Source: Anaerolineales bacterium (GTDB lineage Bacteria > Chloroflexota > Anaerolineae > Anaerolineales > Villigracilaceae). From it: DNA of 64,000 bases. The position numbers and the translations under genes are program-made. The stretch spans positions 20,397 to 84,396 of the forward strand of contig JABFSL010000058.1 of assembly GCA_013140605.1 (NCBI GenBank), given 5' to 3'. How positions within the stretch are numbered: position 1 is the stretch's first letter; each line of letters begins with the position of its first letter. Shown one piece after another: positions 41,639 through 50,277 of the stretch. Under the pieces are notes generated by a model. That model saw only the letters and a program-made list of their open reading frames with translations. It made no database searches and was not told where the DNA came from.

Positions 41639-42381
41639 AAAAATTCAAACTCACACCGAACTTATTGACTAATGGCCTGAAAGGAATGTTAACCGTATTT
41701 GCCCTTACTATCCCAATGTGGTTGATCGGAAGGGATGTGCTGGGTGAGGCAGTGATCAGTTTACTGTACCTTGCGCCGATTGCCTGGAGCGCAAACAGGT
41801 GGGGGCAGGTATCTGGTGTTAGTGCCGCGCTGACAGCCGCACTGTGTTTTGATTTCTTATTTATTCCGCCTTTCTTTACGTTTGCAGTAGGCAGTCTGGA
41901 AGGCTGGCTTGTATTGATCATATTCTTTGCAATTGCCATTGTTGTCGTAGGGCGCATACAAGACAGCCTATCAAGGGCGCGCGAAGCCACCTTTATGTAT
42001 GAATTAAGCTCGGCGCTTGCCAATGCGCGCACGCAGGATGCGGTGGCTCACATTGTTGCAAGGAATATCAGGCAGTTATTTCAGGCCGCGCTTGTCAATG
42101 TCACATTTCAGCAATCCAAACAAATCCCGCGCATTGCCGCCCACGAGCCAGTGGATGGCGAAGGGAAAGGCCAGCCAGACCGTATTTTGCCGATCCTGAA
42201 CGCTTGGGGATTGGTTGGTGAGATTCAAATATGGCGCGGTGAATTTGGGGATTTGCCTTCTGAAAGTAGTCCCCTCCTTCAAAATTTTGCATTGCAAACT
42301 TCAAGAGCATTCGAACACACGTATTCCTTTGAAGTGGAAAAAGCTGTAAATGGCCCGATCGCGGATATCGCTGTAAAGTAG
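41635..42381 (+). CDS. Kinase-less KdpD-like membrane protein (DUF4118 + GAF)
   Basis: The 248-residue protein has four TM helices (about 14-110) of the DUF4118 type found in KdpD (including [17 protein letters not shown], compare VLAFDYFLIPPYLTFAV in the KdpD downstream), followed by a GAF-like domain (about 120-240). It lacks the N-terminal KdpD domain and all kinase motifs. It overlaps kdpC as ATGA, so it is made with the pump. It may modulate KdpD by heterodimer formation; that is inference. Confidence 0.8.
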   Translation: MKKFKLTPNLLTNGLKGMLTVFALTIPMWLIGRDVLGEAVISLLYLAPIAWSANRWGQVSGVSAALTAALCFDFLFIPPFFTFAVGSLEGWLVLIIFFAIAIVVVGRIQDSLSRAREATFMYELSSALANARTQDAVAHIVARNIRQLFQAALVNVTFQQSKQIPRIAAHEPVDGEGKGQPDRILPILNAWGLVGEIQIWRGEFGDLPSESSPLLQNFALQTSRAFEHTYSFEVEKAVNGPIADIAVK

Positions 42382-42414
42382 ATAAGTTAAGATTTACGCA
42401 AAACCTTTAGTGAG

Positions 42415-42480
42415 TCCGCCAATCTGCACGAATTTACGCTAATCTTTTTAAATTCGTGCAGATTGCGTAGATTAGCGGAT
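42415..42480. repeat. Hairpin repeat, CCAATCTGCACGAATTTACG variant
   Basis: TCCGCCAATCTGCACGAATT pairs with AATTCGTGCAGATTGCG, then GATTAGCGGA. It resembles the element at 35363 and lies between the KdpD-like gene and kdpD. Confidence 0.65.
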
Positions 42481-42535
42481 AAAATTTCATTTTGCGTAAG
42501 TTCTATAAGTCATGGAAGTCCTTTTTCAAGTGAGA

Positions 42536-42541
42536 TACAAT
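42536..42541 (+). promoter_or_regulatory. -10-like TACAAT placed for a leaderless kdpD mRNA
   Basis: TACAAT is followed by 7 nt (AAAAATA) and then the kdpD ATG at 42549. No Shine-Dalgarno is seen. The spacing equals that at tgt and ruvB. Confidence 0.5.
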
Positions 42542-42548
42542 AAAAATA

Positions 42549-45206
42549 ATGGAACAACGTCCCGATCCCGATGAATTACTGAAACACGCCCAGGCGGAAG
42601 AACAAGCCGCAAAACGAGGCAAGCTAAAAATCTTCCTTGGTTATGCTGCGGGTGTTGGTAAAACATACGCCATGCTTGAAGCCGCGCATCAACGCAAGAC
42701 TCAAGGCATTGATGTTGTGATTGGCTATGTGGAAACTCATAAACGCGCTGATACTGATGAGTTGGTGGAAGGGTTGAATGTGCTGCCGCGCAAGCAGGTG
42801 GAATATCACGGCGTAGCCCTGCCCGAAATGGATGTGGACGAAGTTATCAAGCGCCGCCCAAAAATCGTACTGGTGGATGAATTCGCTCATACCAACGCGC
42901 CAGGTTCGCGTCATCCCAAACGATATTTGGATGTGGAGGAAATTCTCGACGCGGGCATTGACGTGTATACCACGCTCAACGTTCAACATCTCGAAAGTTT
43001 GAACGATGTCGTCGCACAGGTGACGGGCGTCATTGTGCGCGAGACCGTCCCTGACCGTGTGCTGGATGAGGCCTCCGAAATCGAAGTCATTGACCTGCCG
43101 CCCGATGAATTAATGACAAGGTTGAAGGAAGGTAAAGTCTATATTCCTGAGCAGGCTTCACGTGCCATCGATAAATTTTTCCGCAAGGGGAATCTGACTG
43201 CATTACGTGAAATGTCTCTGCGGCGCGCCGCCGAACGCGTGGACAATCAAATGCGCTCGTATATGCAGACACGCGCCATCTCTGGCCCATGGGCTGCGGG
43301 TGAGCGTCTGCTCGTTTGCATCAGCCCAAGCCCGCTGGCTGAGAAATTGATCCGCACTACGCGCAGGCTGGCTGATGAACTCAACGCAGAATGGTATGCA
43401 ATCTATGTGGAGATCGCTTCGAAACCTGAAACCAAACCTGCAAATCGTGAACGCATTGGCAGAACTTTGCAACTGGCGGAAGAATTGGGAGCAAAGACCC
43501 TTACGATTGCAGGACGCTCCATTCAAGAAGCTGTATTGGATTTTTCCCACAAGAACAATATTACAAAAGTTGTGGTTGGCAAACCGCTCAAACCTCGCTG
43601 GCAGGAAATATGGAACGGTTCCATTGTTGACCAGCTTATTTATGCCAGCGGCGACATTGATGTGTATGTCATCAGCGCGCGTACGGATTTAAGTAAATCG
43701 ATTGTGCCAACTGAATGGCAGCTACATCGCCCATATGGACGTTATCTACTTGGTCTCTTGCTGGTTGCCATTTCAACTTCAATCGGATTGTTCATTCGTG
43801 GGAACCTTGAACCTGCCAATCTTGTCATGTTGTATCTGGCATCTACTGTGATAGCAGCCGTTTTTCTTGGCCGCGGCCCTTCGCTGCTCACCGCGATTGC
43901 GGGTGTACTGGCATTTGACTATTTTCTTATTCCGCCATATCTCACCTTTGCTGTCAGTGATACGCAATACATCATCACTTTTGTTGCATTGTTCGTTGTT
44001 AGTTTAGTGGTCAGTTCATTGACCGCTCGTGTGCGTGAACAAGCAGAAGCCGCCATTCAACGCGAGAAACAAACTGCGGCGCTTTACGATCTCAGCAAAG
44101 ACCTCACCTCCGCTGCCGACCTCCTTCAAGTCGCAAATATTATTATTTCTCAAATTGGTAATGCCTTCGGGCGTGATGTTGCCATTTTTCTTCCAGATAA
44201 TCAGCAGTTACAGATATTTGCCAGTTCCCCCAACTATCAGCCTGATGAGCATGAACTGGCAGTAGCCGCCTGGGCCTATCAACACAATCAACCCGCTGGC
44301 CGTGGAACGGATACCCTGCCTGCCGCGGCCTTGCGCTGTCATCCGCTGAAAACTTCCAATGGCATTGTCGGTGTGCTTGGGGTGCGTTCCAAAGATCAAA
44401 CAAATTTCCTTTCCTCAGAGCAAAGGCTTACTCTTGCGGCATTTGCGAATCAATCCGCGCTGGCGATTGAACGCGCCAGTCTTTCCGAACAGGCGCGGCA
44501 AGCCGAGATTTTGCGCGCAACCGAATCCTTGCAAACTGCCTTGCTCAATTCCATTTCGCATGATCTTCGCACACCCTTGGTTTCCATCACAGGCGCATTG
44601 AGTTCGCTGGATGAAGATATTGGTACGCTCGACGAGGCCACGCGCCGCGCCCTGATCGAAAATGCGCGCGGCGAAGCGGACCGCCTCAACCGTCTCGTAG
44701 GCAACCTGCTCAACATGACCCGCATCGAAAGCGGCGCCATTAAATTGAGGCTTGAGTCTGAAGATATTCAGGATGTGATCGGCACTGCGCTGGAACAACT
44801 TGGTTCACGTGTTGCAAACCGCAAAATACAAGTGAACGTCCCAGCGGGCTTTCCGCTTGTGCCCATGGATTTCACTCTCATCGCGCAGGTTCTCGTTAAT
44901 GTTTTGGAGAATGCCGTAAAATATTCACCTGCGGATTCAGTGATCGAAGTCTCTGCAGAATTGCTGGATGAAAAGATCCGCATCAAAATCTCTGACCGTG
45001 GGGCTGGCATCCCGTCCGAAGACCTGACTCGCATCTTTGACAAATTCTACCGAGTCCAACGCCCGGAGAATGTCAGCGGTACAGGGCTGGGACTATCCAT
45101 CAGCAAGGGAATTGTCGAAGTGCATCATGGTACGATTCACGCCAGTGTCCGCGAAGGCGGCGGTACAATTATTACTATCGAATTACCTTTGAATAACATG
45201 GGATAA
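42549..45206 (+). CDS. kdpD: Sensor histidine kinase KdpD
   Basis: The 885-residue kinase has the KdpD N-terminal domain (about 20-230, Walker-type GYAAGVGKT near 33-41, DEFAHTNAPGSRHPKRY near 113), a USP domain (about 250-370), four TM helices (about 395-490), a GAF domain (about 520-640), HisKA (SISHDLRTPL with the phosphorylated His near 672), and HATPase with NVLENAVKYSP, SDRGAGIP and GTGLGLSIS. The USP domain contains SPS-X20-WYAIY, close to the SxS-X20-FTAxY motif of KdpD proteins that bind c-di-AMP. kdpE follows 5 bp after the stop. Confidence 0.96.
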   Translation: MEQRPDPDELLKHAQAEEQAAKRGKLKIFLGYAAGVGKTYAMLEAAHQRKTQGIDVVIGYVETHKRADTDELVEGLNVLPRKQVEYHGVALPEMDVDEVIKRRPKIVLVDEFAHTNAPGSRHPKRYLDVEEILDAGIDVYTTLNVQHLESLNDVVAQVTGVIVRETVPDRVLDEASEIEVIDLPPDELMTRLKEGKVYIPEQASRAIDKFFRKGNLTALREMSLRRAAERVDNQMRSYMQTRAISGPWAAGERLLVCISPSPLAEKLIRTTRRLADELNAEWYAIYVEIASKPETKPANRERIGRTLQLAEELGAKTLTIAGRSIQEAVLDFSHKNNITKVVVGKPLKPRWQEIWNGSIVDQLIYASGDIDVYVISARTDLSKSIVPTEWQLHRPYGRYLLGLLLVAISTSIGLFIRGNLEPANLVMLYLASTVIAAVFLGRGPSLLTAIAGVLAFDYFLIPPYLTFAVSDTQYIITFVALFVVSLVVSSLTARVREQAEAAIQREKQTAALYDLSKDLTSAADLLQVANIIISQIGNAFGRDVAIFLPDNQQLQIFASSPNYQPDEHELAVAAWAYQHNQPAGRGTDTLPAAALRCHPLKTSNGIVGVLGVRSKDQTNFLSSEQRLTLAAFANQSALAIERASLSEQARQAEILRATESLQTALLNSISHDLRTPLVSITGALSSLDEDIGTLDEATRRALIENARGEADRLNRLVGNLLNMTRIESGAIKLRLESEDIQDVIGTALEQLGSRVANRKIQVNVPAGFPLVPMDFTLIAQVLVNVLENAVKYSPADSVIEVSAELLDEKIRIKISDRGAGIPSEDLTRIFDKFYRVQRPENVSGTGLGLSISKGIVEVHHGTIHASVREGGGTIITIELPLNNMG

Positions 45207-45211
45207 AAATC

Positions 45212-45910
45212 ATGGAAACGGGTCAGCGGGTTTTGGTTGTGGACGATGAAACATCCATCAGACGCTATTTACGCGCCGCTTTAACTGCGCAAGGTCTCAC
45301 TGTCTACGAAGCATCCGATGGACAGGAAGCCCTGAATGCAGTCCTTGCCCATCGTCCCGACCTGATCATTCTGGATTTGGGCCTGCCTGATATTGACGGC
45401 ATCGAAGTCACACGCCGCCTGCGCGAATGGTCACAGACCCCCATCATCATTCTCTCCGTCCGTGAAGCTGAGCAGGATAAGATCGCCGCCCTCGACGCAG
45501 GTGCAGACGACTACCTCACCAAACCCTTTGGCACAGGTGAACTCATGGCGCGTATGCGCGTGGTCATGCGCAGGCAGATCACCAGCGCAAATGAACCCAT
45601 CTTCACGACAGGCGGATTAATCTTGGATTTTTCCCATCGTCTTGTCAGAGTCAATGAAAAAGAAATCCAATTGACTCCCACCGAATATGATATTTTGCGT
45701 CTGTTGGTCACTCATGCGGGGAAAGTATTAACGCATCGCCAGCTTCTGCGCCAGATCTGGGGCGAAGGCTACGATGACATGCACATCTTGCGCGTCAACA
45801 TCAGCAACCTGCGCGCCAAACTCGAACCCGATCCCGCGCGGCCAACCTACATCCACACCGAGGCGGGGGTGGGCTATCGCCTGCGGATTGATGACAGGGA
45901 CTCAAAATAA
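45212..45910 (+). CDS. kdpE: Response regulator KdpE
   Basis: The 232-residue OmpR-family regulator has a receiver (VVDDETSIRRYL; acceptor Asp in LIILDLGLPDIDG; ILSVRE; LTKPFG) and a C-terminal winged helix (QLTPTEYDILRLLVTHAGKV, LTHRQLLRQIWG, HILRVNISNLRAKLEPDP, then GVGYRL). It is the cognate regulator of the adjacent KdpD and the likely ligand of the 80-bp control element. A terminator follows. Confidence 0.95.
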   Translation: METGQRVLVVDDETSIRRYLRAALTAQGLTVYEASDGQEALNAVLAHRPDLIILDLGLPDIDGIEVTRRLREWSQTPIIILSVREAEQDKIAALDAGADDYLTKPFGTGELMARMRVVMRRQITSANEPIFTTGGLILDFSHRLVRVNEKEIQLTPTEYDILRLLVTHAGKVLTHRQLLRQIWGEGYDDMHILRVNISNLRAKLEPDPARPTYIHTEAGVGYRLRIDDRDSK

Positions 45911-45912
45911 AA

Positions 45913-45936
45913 AAACGCCTCTGTGTAGAGGCGTTT
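45913..45936. terminator. Terminator after kdpE (bidirectional)
   Basis: AAACGCCTC / GAGGCGTTT with TGTGTA loop, A-run before and T-run after. It lies between convergent kdpE and the TrkA-like gene. Confidence 0.85.
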
Positions 45937-45944
45937 CAGTTTAA

Positions 45945-46610
45945 CTACGGGCGACTCAAAAGTTTTGCAAGCGGCTCACGCGCAGCGTCATCCACCAAGG
46001 CAAGGATCTCATCCCCTTCTTCGAGAATGGTTGTGCCTCTTGGCAGGATCATTTCGCCATGACGGATGATGCCTGAGATGACGCAATTATTCGGGAGAAA
46101 CAAATCTTTTAAAGCAGTACCAATTGCCGGCGCGGAGGGAGCGATCTTTTCCTCCACAATGGAATATTTCCCACGGCGGATTTTCAACATGGTCATCATA
46201 TCGCCAAGGGACATTTCCTCAGCGGTGAGGCGTGCGAGAATCTCCGCCTGATTGAGCGAAACATCCACGCCCATTTCAGGAGTGAAGAGCCATGCGTTTT
46301 TTGAATTGTTGATGCGGGCAATGACGCGCTTGACATTGAACTCAAAGCGCGCTAATGATGTGATGACCAGATTGGTTTCGTCCGAGCCTGTGACTGCCGC
46401 AAGCACCTGCGCTTTTTGCACGCCAGCCTTTTCCAGCACGGTGGGCGAACTTCCATCCCCATTGATGATCATCTCCTGCGGAATTTCCAACGCCAGTTTC
46501 TCAAGCACGTTCGGGCGCTCATCAATCACGCGTACCGTGTGACCTTCTTCGAGTAAAAATTTTGCAAGCTGTGAGCCTGTGTTGCCGCCGCCAACCACAA
46601 TGACAAACAT
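45945..46610 (-). CDS. trkA: Single-RCK potassium-uptake regulator, TrkA/KtrA type (1)
   Basis: The 221-residue protein has an RCK N-domain with the nucleotide fold VIVVGGGNTGSQLAKFLLEE near 3-22 and the acidic end of strand 2 (VRVIDERPNVL), and an RCK C-domain (about 140-221: PRGTTILEEGDEILALV). It regulates a cation transporter by binding nucleotide/K+. E. coli TrkA has two such halves fused; here two single-RCK genes lie in tandem, 2 bp apart, with no TrkH/KtrB in the window. Confidence 0.9.
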   Translation of the reverse strand: MFVIVVGGGNTGSQLAKFLLEEGHTVRVIDERPNVLEKLALEIPQEMIINGDGSSPTVLEKAGVQKAQVLAAVTGSDETNLVITSLARFEFNVKRVIARINNSKNAWLFTPEMGVDVSLNQAEILARLTAEEMSLGDMMTMLKIRRGKYSIVEEKIAPSAPAIGTALKDLFLPNNCVISGIIRHGEMILPRGTTILEEGDEILALVDDAAREPLAKLLSRP

Positions 46611-46612
46611 AA

Positions 46613-47269
46613 TTATCTCCTCTCGATTCCGAGCATTTCCTCCAGCCGATTCATGGCGGAGGGAATCACAGCAAGATACAGAATATCGCCATCCTGAAAT
46701 TCTGTGCCAGAAACAGGGATGAAGGTGTGGTCGCTTCGAGTGATTGCAGTGACAGACACTTCACCAGGAATGTTCATTTGAGAAACGCGATGTCCATTCA
46801 AACGCGCAGGCGACTCGACACGGATCATGGTCGTCCCGCCATCGCTGAAGACATTGAGTACATCGAGATCATTGTGCGTGACGACTTCGACGATTCTTTC
46901 TGCGCCCCAGGCTGTGCTGGAAATAGTTGACAGTCCCAGCCGCTGATAGATTTCCGCGCGAACAGGATCGTACAACCGCGCCACCACTCGTGGTACGCGA
47001 AAAATATTTCGCGCAATCCGTGCTGCGACGATATTGGCATTGTCTGAAGAACTGGCGGCCACAAATCCTTCGGCGGTTTCAACGCCAGCTTCGATCAGAA
47101 TATTTCTATCAAAGCCGATTCCGCGGACCACTCTGCCTTTAAAATCTGTCCCCAGCTTAGAAAGAGCATTGGCATCATGATCAATGACGATGACTTCATG
47201 TCCCTGTTTTGCAAGCAGCAGGCTGACTTGTGAACCAACCCGCCCGCAACCCATAATAATAACTTTCAT
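46613..47269 (-). CDS. trkA: Single-RCK potassium-uptake regulator, TrkA/KtrA type (2)
   Basis: The 218-residue RCK protein has the Rossmann motif IIMGCGRVGSQVSLLLAKQG near 4-23, VIVIDHDANAL, and a C-domain around FIPVSGTEFQDGDILYLAVI near 180-199. It is only distantly similar to the neighbouring RCK protein, so the two may form a hetero-oligomer. Its start overlaps the stop of the P-type ATPase gene (ATGA), tying both RCK genes to that transporter's mRNA. Confidence 0.9.
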   Translation of the reverse strand: MKVIIMGCGRVGSQVSLLLAKQGHEVIVIDHDANALSKLGTDFKGRVVRGIGFDRNILIEAGVETAEGFVAASSSDNANIVAARIARNIFRVPRVVARLYDPVRAEIYQRLGLSTISSTAWGAERIVEVVTHNDLDVLNVFSDGGTTMIRVESPARLNGHRVSQMNIPGEVSVTAITRSDHTFIPVSGTEFQDGDILYLAVIPSAMNRLEEMLGIERR

Positions 47270-50091
47270 CGGACAACCTCCTGAAGAGAGAGTGGAGAAG
47301 ATTTTCCATTACGCATTTTCTTAAAGCCGCGCACAATGGCCTTGCGGATCCACTCCACAGAATACAAGATAATCGGGTTTAACGCCAGTGCAAACCACAT
47401 CCACGCCGAAAGAGGAGCGTGATTGAAAATATCAGCCAGGAAGGGAATGTGAATGATGCCGATAATACCAAGCAGCTCAATCAGAATTCCGATCCAAAGA
47501 TATTTATTGCTCAACCAGCCGAGAGCGGAACTGCGCGTTCGGTCTGAGCGGCAAGCCAGCGCATTGCCGATCTGGGAAGACACTACACCTGCATGATACA
47601 CTGTTGCCGCTAAAATCATCGCTTGTTCGAAGGATAAGGATAATCTAAAGTCGACCAGGCCAGCCAGCGGAGCGAGGAACGCCAGCCCAATTTCAGCGGT
47701 ATGACCCGAGAGAATAAAAATGGACAGAAAACCAGCAAAACACAATGCCGCCTCAATCATCCCCAGCCAAAACGCGCGCCACAACAAGCCGCGATCCAGC
47801 AAAGGCTGATTGCGCGGACGCGGCGGACGCTTCATCACATCGGGTTCGGGCTTTTCCATGCCGAGTGCCAGTGCGGGAAACATATCCGTGCCAAGGTCAA
47901 TGGCAAGGATCTGGCGCACACTTAAAGCCAATGGAATCAATGGAAGATTCGCCTTGACGATGAATGGCATTAACTCGGGGATATTGCTTGAAAAAATATA
48001 AGTGATGAATTTTCGGATGTTATCGTACACGCCGCGTCCCTCCTCAATCGCAGCGGTGATCGCGCCGAAATCGTCCTGAGTCAGAATTATATCGGCGGCT
48101 TCCTTTGCCACATCCGTACCAACAATGCCCATCGAGATGCCAACGTCCGCTTTGCGAAGCGCGGGCGCGTCGTTCACACCATCGCCAGTGACGGCCACCA
48201 CTTCGCCGCGTGCCTGAAAGGCAGAGACGAGTCTCATTTTGTGTTCGGGAGCCATGCGCGCAAAAAGCACTTCTTTATCAAGAATTTCCTGCAAAGCCAC
48301 ATCGGACAATTCATCCAGCTCTGCGCCTGTCAAAATAAGCGTGTTCTTTGAAGTCAACATGCCGACACGCCGCGCCAAAGACTCGGCGGTTAATCCATAA
48401 TCGCCCGTGATCATCACAATGCGGATATTCGCCTCGCGGCAGGTCTGAACAGCTTTTTCAACCTGCGGTCTCGGCGGGTCCATCATGGCCATCAAACCGA
48501 GGAAGGTCAAATCCTTTTCAACATTCTCAGCCGTGTACGCGCCTTCACGCGGAGGCAAGTCACGCCGCGCCAGAGCCAGCACGCGCAACGCGCCGCGCGC
48601 ATACTCGTCATTGACACTCATGATCTCAGCCCGCAATTGATTGGTAAGAGTCACTGCTTCATTGTTAATTAAAATCCTTGTGCAAAGCTGTAACACTTCA
48701 CGCGGTGAACCTTTGACAAATGCAATCTCACGATTTAATTCGCAATGAATGGTTGTCATGCGCTTGCGGCGTGCGTCGAATGGAATTTCATGCACGCGCG
48801 GCAGTATTTTATTAACTGCCTCTTCCAGAATCCCATCCTTCATCGCTGCCACTTTCAACGCTGCTTCGGTTTGGTCACCGAGACTTGTCCAACCAGGATG
48901 TTCGATGGAAGGATGGTTGATGCGCGAATTGTTGCAGCACGATGCGACTTCCAACAAACTCAGCAAATCTTTCTCCCAAGCCTGCCCATTTGGTTTTGGT
49001 GAAAAAGTTCCCTCTGGTTCATATCCAACGCCAGTGACTTTGATTCTTTTTTGCGCCACCCAAATATCACGCACGGTCATTTGATTCTGAGTCAATGTGC
49101 CGCTTTTATCAGTGCAGATGACTGACACTTGACCGAGTTTTTCCACCGTGGACAGTTTCTTCGCAAGCACGCCTCTTTTGGCTAGACGTTGGACTGCCAC
49201 TGCCAACGAGAGAGTGAGCGTGGCTGTGAGTCCTTCGGGGATCACTGCAACCACAATTCCCAGTGCAAGTAAAATCACTTCCTTGACGGGAAACGCGAGG
49301 GAGAAATAACCAACCACAACGACGATTGCGCCAATCCCCAAGGCGATCCATGCTGTGACTTTACTAAGTTGACTCAGTTCCTTTTGGAACGGTGTCGGCT
49401 CTTCGGTGATGGATTGGGTTAAATGGGCGATCCTCCCAAACTGAGTGGACATTCCCGTAGCAGAAACAACTGCCCGCCCAGTCCCCGAAGCGATGGAGGT
49501 ACCTGCGAAAATCAAATTGGGGCGATCCAATTCGCTGAGTCCGCTTTGAAGTGAGGGATCAACCGTTTTACGCGCAGGAATCGCTTCGCCCGTTAATGTC
49601 GCGTTATTGGTGCGCAATCCATATTCTTCAATGACACGCGCGTCAGCGGAAATATTGTCCCCTTCTGCAAGCACCAATATATCGCCCGGGACAACACCAC
49701 TGGAAGGAATATAACTTTCAATCCCGTCACGAATTACATGCGCGAAAGACGGCAGAATCTCCCGAAGTTTTTCGATGGCTTGTTCAGCGCGGTATTCCCG
49801 CCAGAAAGAGAAGCCTGTATTTACAAGGATGATGCTCCAAATAATGATGGCGAGCACAACGTCGCGTTGCGATAATGCCGCCAGCCCAACGATGAGCAGC
49901 ACCAGCGCGGGCGGATGAATAAACTCGCGCAGAAGTTTCTCCCAAACAGGCTCCTTCTTTTGCTTCGAGAGGATGTTATACCCATAAAGCAAGAGGCGCG
50001 ATTCAGCTTCAGCGTTCGAGAGTCCATTTGTGGATGTCTCAAGCGCCTCGCAAACTTCTGAAACGCGCAGGCTGTAAATGGGAGTGGACAT
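47266..50091 (-). CDS. P2-type cation-transporting ATPase (Ca2+ or Na+/K+-like) with DKSGT
   Basis: The 941-residue pump has about ten TM helices, the actuator ATLTGEAIP near 170, the M4 motif VIPEGLTATLTL near 283 (PEGLxATxT is closer to Na+,K+-ATPase than to the PEGLPA of SERCA), phosphorylation site ICTDKSGTLTQNQMTV near 325, KGSPREV in the nucleotide domain, and GDGVNDAPALRKADVGISMG near 600. The invariant DKTGT is DKSGT here (codon AGC). Ion specificity is unsure. It is co-transcribed with two RCK regulators in a potassium island. Confidence 0.9.
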   Translation of the reverse strand: MSTPIYSLRVSEVCEALETSTNGLSNAEAESRLLLYGYNILSKQKKEPVWEKLLREFIHPPALVLLIVGLAALSQRDVVLAIIIWSIILVNTGFSFWREYRAEQAIEKLREILPSFAHVIRDGIESYIPSSGVVPGDILVLAEGDNISADARVIEEYGLRTNNATLTGEAIPARKTVDPSLQSGLSELDRPNLIFAGTSIASGTGRAVVSATGMSTQFGRIAHLTQSITEEPTPFQKELSQLSKVTAWIALGIGAIVVVVGYFSLAFPVKEVILLALGIVVAVIPEGLTATLTLSLAVAVQRLAKRGVLAKKLSTVEKLGQVSVICTDKSGTLTQNQMTVRDIWVAQKRIKVTGVGYEPEGTFSPKPNGQAWEKDLLSLLEVASCCNNSRINHPSIEHPGWTSLGDQTEAALKVAAMKDGILEEAVNKILPRVHEIPFDARRKRMTTIHCELNREIAFVKGSPREVLQLCTRILINNEAVTLTNQLRAEIMSVNDEYARGALRVLALARRDLPPREGAYTAENVEKDLTFLGLMAMMDPPRPQVEKAVQTCREANIRIVMITGDYGLTAESLARRVGMLTSKNTLILTGAELDELSDVALQEILDKEVLFARMAPEHKMRLVSAFQARGEVVAVTGDGVNDAPALRKADVGISMGIVGTDVAKEAADIILTQDDFGAITAAIEEGRGVYDNIRKFITYIFSSNIPELMPFIVKANLPLIPLALSVRQILAIDLGTDMFPALALGMEKPEPDVMKRPPRPRNQPLLDRGLLWRAFWLGMIEAALCFAGFLSIFILSGHTAEIGLAFLAPLAGLVDFRLSLSFEQAMILAATVYHAGVVSSQIGNALACRSDRTRSSALGWLSNKYLWIGILIELLGIIGIIHIPFLADIFNHAPLSAWMWFALALNPIILYSVEWIRKAIVRGFKKMRNGKSSPLSLQEVVR

Positions 50092-50100
50092 GAAAAATCA

Positions 50101-50136
50101 ATGATGAAAGATGAAGGATGAAGGATGAAGGATGAA
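50101..50136. repeat. Short tandem repeat of (GATGAAG)-like units
   Basis: ATGATGAAAGATGAAGGATG followed by AAGGATGAAGGATGAA gives four imperfect copies of an 8-nt unit directly upstream of the P-type ATPase start. Confidence 0.7.
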
Positions 50137-50148
50137 AAAAGCAAATTC

Positions 50149-50269
50149 ATGTCGTTGCGAGGGCGCTCTTGTTCTTCGCCCGACACTTGCGCCGTACGCC
50201 AGTGCGGTGAGCAATCTCCTGTTAATTAGAAGGTTGCTTCGTTGCAAAGGGCGATCCTCGCAATGACAT
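50149..50269. repeat. Large palindromic repeat (GTCGTTGCGAGG family) with nested 26-bp insert
   Basis: Arms ATGTCGTTGCGAGGGCG / CGATCCTCGCAATGACAT. The 26-bp CACTTGCGCC element (50184-50209) sits between CGCCCGA and AGCAATC, at the same place as in the copy at 17018. Confidence 0.8.
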
Positions 50270-50277
50270 CTCAAGTT

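Noticed and set aside
50101..50136. GATGAAG tandem repeat as a regulator-binding array
   Set aside because: Only four imperfect 8-nt units, not seen at other promoters in the window; more likely a slippage-prone microsatellite.
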